DNA from: CAWKZT01 sp963854565
GTDB taxonomy: Bacteria > Actinomycetota > Acidimicrobiia > Acidimicrobiales > JAHEJN01
Assembly (NCBI GenBank): GCA_963854565.1
Contig: CAWKZT010000123.1
Coordinates: 1-5,556, forward strand
Length of the DNA stretch: 5,556 nucleotides
Reading direction: 5' to 3'
Part shown: positions 1-5,556 of the stretch, piece by piece
Layout: every line of letters begins with the position of its first letter
Position numbering within the stretch: position 1 is the stretch's first letter
The notes under the pieces: generated by a model
The model's database searches: none
Seen by the model: only the letters and a program-made list of their open reading frames with translations
Told to the model about the DNA's origin: nothing
Position numbers and translations under genes: made by a program

Positions 1-1
1 G

Positions 2-223
2 CCGGCTGGCATGGCCAAGATCAAGAACTTTCCTGCCATCCAGGGCAAACGGGCCGCGGTGTTCTGCACCTATCGGTGGAACCCCAAAAAGTCACTCGAC
101 ACCATGGCCGCAGCTGTTTCCGCACGGGGCGCCAACGTCATAGCGGCACAGTCCTTTCAAGAACATGAACTCGACAAAGGCATCCGCGAGTTCGTCGCTG
201 GCCTGCTTGCCGCATCGGTTTAA
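2..223 (+). CDS. Flavodoxin-like protein, C-terminal end (5' partial)
   Basis: The frame is open from the first full codon at base 2 (P-A-G before the methionine at base 11) to the TAA at 221-223, so the gene very probably starts upstream and the ATG at 11 is an internal Met. What is visible is about 73 residues. A lysine-rich stretch leads into a hydrophobic strand (GKRAAVFCTYRW), then a helix, then a second strand (GANVIAAQSF), then a C-terminal helix ending at a hydrophobic tail. This strand-helix-strand-helix order fits the last part of a flavodoxin fold, and the wording resembles the C-termini of actinobacterial flavodoxin-family proteins as I remember them. Such proteins bind FMN, but the phosphate-binding loop would lie near the N-terminus, outside the window, so FMN binding cannot be checked. 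The next gene starts 18 bases later on the same strand, which suggests a shared transcript. The family call is moderate; no partner or substrate can be named. Confidence 0.6.
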   Translation, partial: PAGMAKIKNFPAIQGKRAAVFCTYRWNPKKSLDTMAAAVSARGANVIAAQSFQEHELDKGIREFVAGLLAASV

Positions 224-241
224 CCGGCGGCCTGACGGCTC

Positions 242-1117
242 ATGCGCTACACCAATCGGGAAATCAAGCGCATCGCAACTCTGGGAGCGGTCTCACTTTT
301 GGCGCTAGGCGTTGTCGTATTTCTGGGCGGCGGGGACGATAATCCCGATGGCGCCTCGGCGCCAGCTACCGCTAATGCTACAGCGGGTCCCACCGCCGCT
401 GAACAACTCGCCGATGCCGAGGCAGCGGCTACACCCACCGTTGTACCTACTCCGGGCATAGGCGACCGGTCCGAGGCCGATATTGAGATTGGTGGGTCGG
501 GTACTTACACCGGAGCGCTCACCGGCCCTATCCGCTTCGGCTCATCAATCGATGTCGAAAATGAGGTTACGTTTTCGGTCGCTGTCGAGGATGGCATTGG
601 GGTAACAGCCACCGCCTTTGCCCGTGTGGTCGATGAGGCGTTGGCCGACCCTCGAAGTTGGGCGGCCGCCGATGACCTAACACTGGTACGTATCGAGCGT
701 GATGGCGACTTTCAGATTGTGGTGGCCTCACCCGAGACCACCGATGCGCTTTGCTCGCCCATGCAAACTATTGGCCAATTGTCGTGTGCCATAAACGACG
801 TGATCGCTATTAATCTCATCCGCTGGGAGACCGCTTCGGCTGGTTGGACCGCAGATATCGAGACCTACCGGACATGGGTAATCAACCATGAGATCGGCCA
901 CCAGGTGTTTGGCACGGGTCATCGTCAATGTGCAGCTGCAGGGCAGTTGGCGCCGATTATGCAACAACAGAGCATTGCTCTCGACGGTTGTATCCCCAAC
1001 CCATGGCCCTACCCAGATGGCCTCGTTTCGGAACCTACGCCGGTTCCGACGCCGCCGACCTACGAAACTGTTGCCGATACGGCGGAGGAAGACACCGCGG
1101 AAACAGTCACCGAATAG
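242..1117 (+). CDS. DUF3152 family protein, membrane-anchored predicted zinc metalloprotease-like
   Basis: The protein has 291 residues. The N-terminus is a short basic segment followed by one hydrophobic helix at about residues 11-29, which fits a signal anchor with the rest outside the cell. Residues 30-75 are an Ala/Thr/Pro-rich linker. Residues 80-260 match DUF3152 as I know it: a VEDGIGV strand, an ADPRSW motif, a VASPETTDALC segment, then the conserved block with H216-E217-x-x-H220, H227, C230, an APIMQQQ segment, C250 and NPWPYP. Cysteines 171, 182, 230 and 250 could form disulfides. The tail is P/T-rich, then acidic. HExxH plus a third histidine suggests zinc binding, but no reaction or substrate has been shown for the family to my knowledge. 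The third histidine sits one residue further away than in the usual HExxHxxGxxH. The start at 242 is the only good choice: an in-frame stop lies at 233-235. The Shine-Dalgarno signal is weak (GGCGG at 226-230). It may be co-transcribed with the flavodoxin-like gene. Confidence 0.85.
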   Translation: MRYTNREIKRIATLGAVSLLALGVVVFLGGGDDNPDGASAPATANATAGPTAAEQLADAEAAATPTVVPTPGIGDRSEADIEIGGSGTYTGALTGPIRFGSSIDVENEVTFSVAVEDGIGVTATAFARVVDEALADPRSWAAADDLTLVRIERDGDFQIVVASPETTDALCSPMQTIGQLSCAINDVIAINLIRWETASAGWTADIETYRTWVINHEIGHQVFGTGHRQCAAAGQLAPIMQQQSIALDGCIPNPWPYPDGLVSEPTPVPTPPTYETVADTAEEDTAETVTE

Positions 1118-1154
1118 CATCTATCGGTGCTGGTGGGTCTACCATCGCCTTGTG

Positions 1155-1187
1155 CTGAGCGCACACCATCGACCTTTCGACGCTCAG
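1155..1187. promoter_or_regulatory. Interrupted inverted repeat in the gap before the CoxL-like gene
   Basis: CTGAGCG at 1155-1161 pairs perfectly with CGCTCAG at 1181-1187. Inside it, TCGA at 1169-1172 can pair with TCGA at 1177-1180 around a CCTT loop and stack directly on the outer stem, leaving a 7-base bulge on the left side only. A competing 5-bp hairpin (TGTGC at 1151-1155 with GCACA at 1161-1165) overlaps the left arm. No T-run follows, so this is not a standard intrinsic terminator. It could be a terminator for the DUF3152 gene, an operator, or chance. The rest of the 116-base gap (1118-1233) shows no promoter I would defend and no small gene. Confidence 0.3.
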
Positions 1188-1223
1188 GCATGGTCAACAT
1201 CTTCACCTCCCCCTTACTGCCCC

Positions 1224-1229
1224 AAGGAG
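1224..1229 (+). promoter_or_regulatory. Ribosome binding site of the CoxL-like gene
   Basis: AAGGAG lies 4 bases before the ATG at 1234. The spacing is a little short, but the match to the anti-Shine-Dalgarno sequence is the best in the window. It supports the 1234 start over the next in-frame Met at 1279, which would remove the conserved N-terminal GNRVLRRED segment. Confidence 0.75.
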
Positions 1230-1233
1230 CATC

Positions 1234-3492
1234 ATGGGATACCTAGGAAACCGAGTCTTACGTCGCGAAGACGCCGCCATGCTTACCGTTGGGGGCACCT
1301 ATGTTGCCGACGTTGTTCCTCCTGGAACAGCTGTTGTGGTGTATGTGCGCTCGACTATTGCCCATGGGACCATCCAGTCGATTGATCTCGATGACGCGTT
1401 AGCAAGCGAGGGCGTTCTGGCCGTACTGACCGCTGCTGACCTAGAAACAGGCCGGGTTCCGGCCCCGTGGGGCGAAGTCCCACCCGAGTCGCACCGACCC
1501 ATGCTGGCTGTCGGCAAGGTTCGCTTTGTGGGCGAGCCCATCTGTGCCGTTGTGGCCGAGACCCTTGCTCAGGCCGTTGATGCTGCTGAACTAGTGTTTG
1601 TTGACATTGAGCCGCTCGATGCTGTGGTAACACTCGAACAGTCTGCGGCCGGCGATGTATTGCTCTATGACGGCACCGACTCCAACGAACTCCATGCCAT
1701 TGGCCAGTTCGGAAGCACCGACTTTGACTCATGTGAAGTAGTCATCGAACGCACTTGGGTAAATCAGCGCGTGGCTCCTATTCCTATAGAGACGCTGTCG
1801 GCCTACGCCGTTTGGGAAGGTGACCAGCTCAACATCTGGGCATCCAGCCAGGGCGGCGGAGGTTTCCGCGCCGCCGTCAGCGCCCTGTTGGATATCCCCA
1901 AGGATCAGATCCGAGTTATCGTCCCCGATGTGGGAGGCGGTTTCGGCGCCAAGGGCGGGCCTCACTGCGAAGAACTGCTGATGGGCGCCATTGCTCGCCA
2001 CGTTGGCCGTGGTGTGCAGTGGACCGAAATGCGGTCGGAGAACCTCACCGCCATGGTGCACGGACGCGGCTTGGAACAACACATCACTATGGGCGGAACC
2101 AAAGATGGCAACATCACCGATTGGCGTATTAACACTCGCCAGGATGCGGGTGCCTACCCCAACGCGGGTGCGGTGCTCATCGGGTCGGGTTTCTTGATGC
2201 TCAGTGGCGTCTATGACTTCGACCGGTCCGAGTTCTCGGCCAAGGCATTCGCCACGAACACCACACCAGTCGGCGCTTACCGCGGCGCAGGGCGACCCGA
2301 GGCTGCTGCCGCGCTCGAACGCGCCATCGATTTGTATGCCGCAGAGATCGACATGGATCCTGGCGAGCTTCGCCGCCTCAATCTGCTGCCCCGATTTGAG
2401 ACCACGCACACCACATCAACCGGTACGCCATACGACGTAGGCGACTATCCCGAGTCTCTGCGTCTGGCCCTAGAGGCCGTTGGCTACGACGATCTACGAG
2501 CAGAACAGGCTCGCCGGCGCGAAGCGGGCGACACCTTACAACTTGGCCTAGGAATTGGGTCCTATGTGGAGATCACCGGTTTCGCTGAAGACAGTGGCAG
2601 TGGCGAATTTGGCACTGTTGAGTTGCAAACCGATGGCAGCGTAATTGCCCGCAGTGGGTCCCAGGCTTACGGTCAAGGTCACGCGACTAGCTGGGCCATG
2701 CTTGTCGCCGACGAACTTGGCATTAATATTGACGCCATAACCGTTGTCATGGGTGACACCAGTCAAATTCCTTCGGAAAGCGTTACCGGCGGATCCCGTT
2801 CGGTGCAGCTCGCTGGTTCGGCCATCAAGGCCGCTTCGGAGAACCTCGTCTCTATCGCTATCGACGCCGCGGCCGCATCACTAGAGGCCGCAGCCTCTGA
2901 CGTTGTGTTCGATGTTGACCGTGGCGTGTTCCATGTTGTGGGCACTCCGGCTGTTTCGGTGGATTGGGTCTCGGTTGCCGCTGCTTCGGACGACGTGCTC
3001 ACCGGCGACGGTTCTTCGTTCCAGCAGAAAGGGTCCACGTTCCCGTTCGGTGCGCATTGCGCTGTGGTCGAGGTCGACACCGAAACCGGTGCCGTTAACT
3101 ACCTGCGTCACGTTGCGGTAGACGACTGTGGTGTGATTCTCAACCCATTGTTGGCCGAAGGTCAAATCCACGGCGGTATCGCGCAAGGTGCCGCACAGGC
3201 GCTGTTTGAACAGGTCGTCTATGACGAACAGGGCAACCTGCTCACCGGCAACTTGACCGACTACGCCATGCCGGCGGCAAGCGAGTTCCCGTCGTTCGAG
3301 CGGATCGAGCAGGTGACTGCAACATTCCAGAACCCCATCGGGGCCAAGGGCATCGGTGAGTCCGGCTCCATTGGTTCGACCCCTGCTGTCCACAACGCGG
3401 TGATAGATGCTATTCGTCATCTTGGTGTCGATCACATCGATATGCCGTGCACCCCGAACAAGATTTGGCAGGCCTTAGCCGACGCTTCTTAA
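1234..3492 (+). CDS. Molybdopterin-binding large subunit, form II CoxL-like (xanthine dehydrogenase family)
   Basis: At 752 residues this is a full-length catalytic subunit, slightly shorter than classical CoxL (about 800). Members are cytoplasmic molybdenum hydroxylases that bind the molybdopterin-cytosine-dinucleotide or related cofactor. The N-terminal hammerhead domain (about residues 5-120) opens with GNRVLRRED. Cofactor-binding signatures follow in the expected order: Q206 in a QGGGG turn (equivalent to the CoxL active-site Gln), GGGFGAKGG at 234-242, AYRGAGR at 348-354, GQGH at 480-483, TGGSRS at 518-523, a VDDCG...NP segment from 629, GQIHGGIAQG at 643-652, and GIGESG with the probable catalytic base E709. 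AYRGAGR is the form II loop; true CO dehydrogenases carry AYxCSFR, with Cys where G351 sits here. CO oxidation is therefore unlikely and the substrate is unknown, perhaps an aldehyde or N-heterocycle. No FeS (CoxS-like) or FAD (CoxM-like) gene adjoins it: a DUF3152 gene lies upstream and gcvP downstream. No signal peptide is seen. Family certain; substrate not. Confidence 0.93.
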   Translation: MGYLGNRVLRREDAAMLTVGGTYVADVVPPGTAVVVYVRSTIAHGTIQSIDLDDALASEGVLAVLTAADLETGRVPAPWGEVPPESHRPMLAVGKVRFVGEPICAVVAETLAQAVDAAELVFVDIEPLDAVVTLEQSAAGDVLLYDGTDSNELHAIGQFGSTDFDSCEVVIERTWVNQRVAPIPIETLSAYAVWEGDQLNIWASSQGGGGFRAAVSALLDIPKDQIRVIVPDVGGGFGAKGGPHCEELLMGAIARHVGRGVQWTEMRSENLTAMVHGRGLEQHITMGGTKDGNITDWRINTRQDAGAYPNAGAVLIGSGFLMLSGVYDFDRSEFSAKAFATNTTPVGAYRGAGRPEAAAALERAIDLYAAEIDMDPGELRRLNLLPRFETTHTTSTGTPYDVGDYPESLRLALEAVGYDDLRAEQARRREAGDTLQLGLGIGSYVEITGFAEDSGSGEFGTVELQTDGSVIARSGSQAYGQGHATSWAMLVADELGINIDAITVVMGDTSQIPSESVTGGSRSVQLAGSAIKAASENLVSIAIDAAAASLEAAASDVVFDVDRGVFHVVGTPAVSVDWVSVAAASDDVLTGDGSSFQQKGSTFPFGAHCAVVEVDTETGAVNYLRHVAVDDCGVILNPLLAEGQIHGGIAQGAAQALFEQVVYDEQGNLLTGNLTDYAMPAASEFPSFERIEQVTATFQNPIGAKGIGESGSIGSTPAVHNAVIDAIRHLGVDHIDMPCTPNKIWQALADAS

Positions 3493-3531
3493 CGGCGAAC
3501 GTTTCTTCGATTCTTATTAGGCATGTCTCTA

Positions 3532-3579
3532 CCCGGCCGAGCCACTATTTACTTGACTAGTCGGCTAGGTTTCTTCGTT
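3532..3579 (+). terminator. Terminator-like hairpin with T-rich tail between the CoxL-like gene and gcvP
   Basis: The left arm at 3532-3540 (CCCGGCCGA) pairs with the right arm at 3561-3569 (TCGGCTAGG) over nine positions, with one C-A mismatch and one G-T wobble. The loop is 20 bases. The tail at 3570-3579 is TTTCTTCGTT, T-rich but interrupted. The hairpin lies 40 bases after the stop of the CoxL-like gene, a sensible place for a rho-independent terminator. The long loop, imperfect stem and broken T-run lower confidence. It ends one base before the gcvP ATG, and its right arm holds TAGG (3566-3569), the only Shine-Dalgarno-like bases for gcvP. It might therefore affect gcvP translation instead of, or as well as, ending transcription. 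The whole 88-base gap holds no small gene and no clear promoter. Confidence 0.45.
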
Positions 3580-3580
3580 G

Positions 3581-5556
3581 ATGACTAATCATGTTCCTGA
3601 CTCGCTTGATGACCTTTTGGACCACGGCGAATTCATCCCTCGTCACATTGGCTCTACCCCCGTCGAAACGGCCACGATGTTGGCCGCTATTGGGTTCGAC
3701 ACGATGGAGGCAATGGTCGATGCGGCCGTGCCTGGCTCCATTCGTCTAACCGAACCAATGGATGTCGGTCCGTCGAGTCGCGAAGTAGACGTCTTATCCA
3801 GTCTGCGGTCCATCGCCGCCAAAAATCAGGTAGTTACTACCCTGCTGGGCATGGGCTACACCAACACGATTATGCCGGCTGTGCTGCGCCGTAATCTGCT
3901 GGAGAACCCTGGTTGGTATACGGCTTACACGCCCTATCAACCCGAGATCTCCCAGGGGCGCCTCGAAGCGCTACTCAACTTCCAGACCTTGGTCGGCGAC
4001 CTGACCGGACTGCCTGTCGCCAACTCGTCGATGCTCGACGAGCCAACGGCTGCAGCCGAAGCCATGACCTTGCTCAAGAGGGTGAACAAGAAGAACAAAG
4101 GCGCAGTCTTCTTCGTCGATGAGTCCTGCCATCCCCAGACCATTGCCGTGCTACAAACACGGGCCACACCCATCGACATCGAGGTTGTTGTCGGCGATCC
4201 CAGCGGCGAAATGCCCGAAGGCACCTTTGCGATGCTCTTGGCCCAGTTCGGCTCGGCGACGGGCATCCGTGACATCGGCCCAATTGCGACCGCCGCGCAC
4301 GATGCCGCAATCTTGGTCGCGGTAACCACCGACTTGCTTGGTCTTACCTTGGTCGAATCCCCCGGTAGCGCGGGAGCCGATGTTGCGGTCGGGTCGGCCC
4401 AACGCTTCGGTGTGTCGCTTGGGTACGGCGGTCCCCACGCCGGATTCATGGCCACACGCGAGGACTACAAGCGGTCGCTGCCGGGTCGTATTGTTGGTCA
4501 GTCCGTCGATGCCCATGGTCGCCCGGCCCTTCGCCTCGCACTGCAGACCCGCGAGCAACACATCCGCCGCGAGAAGGCCACCAGCAATATCTGTACCGCA
4601 CAGGTGCTTCTGGCGGTTATCGCCAGCATGTACGCCGTCTACCACGGCCCCGACGGCCTCCGCTCCATCGCCACTCGGGTCAACAAGCTGGCTGGCACGT
4701 TCGCACATGCTTGTCGCACCCACGATCTGACAGTAGTGAGCGACCATTTCTTCGACACTGTTGCTGTGACTAGTCCGGGCAACGCCGACAGTCTCGTGGG
4801 TGCAGCTCTTGGCGCGGGTTACAACATCCGTCGCATCGATGCCGACACGGTTGGCGTTACCTTTGACGAGACGTCGACCGCCGCAACTGTGGACGACTTA
4901 CTCCATGCCTTTGCCCTTGACGTCGACATTGCTGATGCGTTCGCCGCAGCGAATCCCTCGATCCCTGATCCTCTGGCGCGCACCTCACAGTTCTGTACCG
5001 CCGGAGTCTTCCAACGCCATCGCTCCGAAACGCAGATGCTTCGGTACCTTCGTCGACTGGTAAATCGCGACATTGCCCTTGACCGATCAATGATCCCCCT
5101 GGGCTCGTGCACCATGAAGCTCAACGCGGCCGTCGAGATGGAGGCCATCACTTGGCCCGAGTTCGCCGACATTCATCCGTTTGCCCCAGCCAGCCAGACC
5201 GCGGGCTACCAAGAACTCATCGACGGACTGTCCGCCGATCTCGTCGAGATCACAGGCTACGACGCGGTCTCACTCCAACCCAATGCTGGATCACAGGGAG
5301 AGCTGGCTGGGCTACTTGCGATCAGCGCGTACCACCAGTCTCGCGGCGAGAACGAACGCACCATTTGTCTCATCCCGGCTTCTGCCCACGGCACCAATGC
5401 CGCTAGTGCCGTCATGGCAGGCATGAAGGTCGTGGTGGTCAACACCGGCGCCGACGGGAACATCGACATGAATCACCTGGCCGAACTGGCCGACCAACAC
5501 GCCGAACATCTCGGCGCAGCCATGGTTACCTACCCCTCCACCCACGGCGTATTTGA
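3581..5556 (+). CDS. gcvP: Glycine dehydrogenase (decarboxylating), P-protein of the glycine cleavage system (3' partial)
   Basis: The frame is open from ATG 3581 to the window end, giving 658 of an expected roughly 950 residues. P-protein is a PLP enzyme that decarboxylates glycine and passes the aminomethyl group to the lipoyl arm of H-protein, in the cytoplasm. Matches to the family run along the whole length: FIPRHIG at 18-24, YTPYQPE at 116-122, NFQTLVGDLTGLP from 133, DEPTAAAEAM from 153, GYGGPHAGF at 281-289, QTREQHIRREK from 322 with SNICTAQ at 335-341, GSCTMKLN at 508-515, LQPNAGSQGE at 565-574, AHGTN at 602-606 and a YPSTHGV segment at the end. N- and C-terminal halves lie in one chain, so this is the long single-polypeptide form, not split GcvPA/GcvPB. 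The Schiff-base lysine is beyond the window. An in-frame TAG at 3566-3568 limits the start to TTG 3578 or ATG 3581; ATG is preferred. The Shine-Dalgarno signal is poor (TAGG, 11 bases upstream). Residue 607 is Ala where most relatives have Pro. gcvT and gcvH are not upstream. Confidence 0.97.
   Translation, partial: MTNHVPDSLDDLLDHGEFIPRHIGSTPVETATMLAAIGFDTMEAMVDAAVPGSIRLTEPMDVGPSSREVDVLSSLRSIAAKNQVVTTLLGMGYTNTIMPAVLRRNLLENPGWYTAYTPYQPEISQGRLEALLNFQTLVGDLTGLPVANSSMLDEPTAAAEAMTLLKRVNKKNKGAVFFVDESCHPQTIAVLQTRATPIDIEVVVGDPSGEMPEGTFAMLLAQFGSATGIRDIGPIATAAHDAAILVAVTTDLLGLTLVESPGSAGADVAVGSAQRFGVSLGYGGPHAGFMATREDYKRSLPGRIVGQSVDAHGRPALRLALQTREQHIRREKATSNICTAQVLLAVIASMYAVYHGPDGLRSIATRVNKLAGTFAHACRTHDLTVVSDHFFDTVAVTSPGNADSLVGAALGAGYNIRRIDADTVGVTFDETSTAATVDDLLHAFALDVDIADAFAAANPSIPDPLARTSQFCTAGVFQRHRSETQMLRYLRRLVNRDIALDRSMIPLGSCTMKLNAAVEMEAITWPEFADIHPFAPASQTAGYQELIDGLSADLVEITGYDAVSLQPNAGSQGELAGLLAISAYHQSRGENERTICLIPASAHGTNAASAVMAGMKVVVVNTGADGNIDMNHLAELADQHAEHLGAAMVTYPSTHGVF

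Noticed and set aside
11..223. A complete 70-residue small protein starting at ATG 11
   Set aside because: The frame stays open to the window edge, the ATG has no ribosome binding site in the few visible bases, and the product looks like the end of a flavodoxin fold rather than a whole domain.
350..363. Two GGCGCC palindromes two bases apart, a possible hairpin
   Set aside because: They lie inside the Ala-rich linker coding region of the DUF3152 gene and are explained by GCG/GCC alanine codons.
1729..2409. Long open frame on the minus strand (226 codons) inside the CoxL-like gene
   Set aside because: It lies fully antisense to a strongly recognised gene, has no recognisable motif and is expected from codon bias in GC-rich DNA.
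2881..3435. Open frame of 184 codons on the minus strand inside the CoxL-like gene
   Set aside because: It is a shadow of the plus-strand gene; its translation resembles no family I know, and conserved CoxL motifs run through the same bases.
3553..3558. TTGACT as a -35 promoter element for gcvP
   Set aside because: No -10 box lies at a usual spacing; the bases 16-18 downstream are CGTTGATG, already at the start codon. It also lies inside the hairpin loop.
3493..3580. Glycine riboswitch upstream of gcvP
   Set aside because: Glycine riboswitches often precede gcv genes, but this gap is only 88 bases, shorter than even a single aptamer with its expression platform, and I see none of the conserved glycine aptamer core.
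4151..4747. Open frame of 198 codons on the minus strand over gcvP
   Set aside because: The region is covered by highly conserved GcvP motifs on the plus strand, so the antisense frame is a shadow.

Overview
The window looks like ordinary chromosomal DNA from a moderately GC-rich actinobacterium, possibly of the Acidimicrobiia. The best lineage marker is an intact DUF3152 protein, a family I know mainly from Actinobacteria. The class-level placement is an inference from protein style and composition, not from a marker gene. All four genes lie on the + strand.

Layout: (1) Bases 2-223 are the C-terminal end of a flavodoxin-like protein whose start lies before the window. (2) Bases 242-1117 encode a membrane-anchored DUF3152 protein with a predicted zinc-binding HExxH site. 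It begins 18 bases after the previous stop, so the two may be co-transcribed. (3) Bases 1118-1233 are a short non-coding gap with an interrupted inverted repeat and, at its end, a good ribosome binding site. (4) Bases 1234-3492 encode a complete molybdopterin-binding large subunit of the xanthine dehydrogenase / aldehyde oxidase / CO dehydrogenase family. Its AYRGAGR loop is the form II (CoxL-like) type rather than the true CO dehydrogenase type. (5) Bases 3493-3580 are an 88-base gap with a terminator-like hairpin and T-rich tail ending right at the next gene. (6) Bases 3581-5556 encode the first 658 residues of glycine decarboxylase (GcvP), cut by the window end before its PLP-binding lysine.

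The genes do not form one obvious pathway. The hydroxylase subunit has no FeS or FAD partner inside the window. gcvP is not preceded by gcvT or gcvH. I see no RNA gene, CRISPR array, insertion sequence, prophage or defence system, and no convincing new biological system. The points most worth a second look are the lone form II large subunit, the DUF3152 zinc motif that is one residue longer than the usual spacing, and the hairpin at the gcvP start that covers the only plausible Shine-Dalgarno bases.
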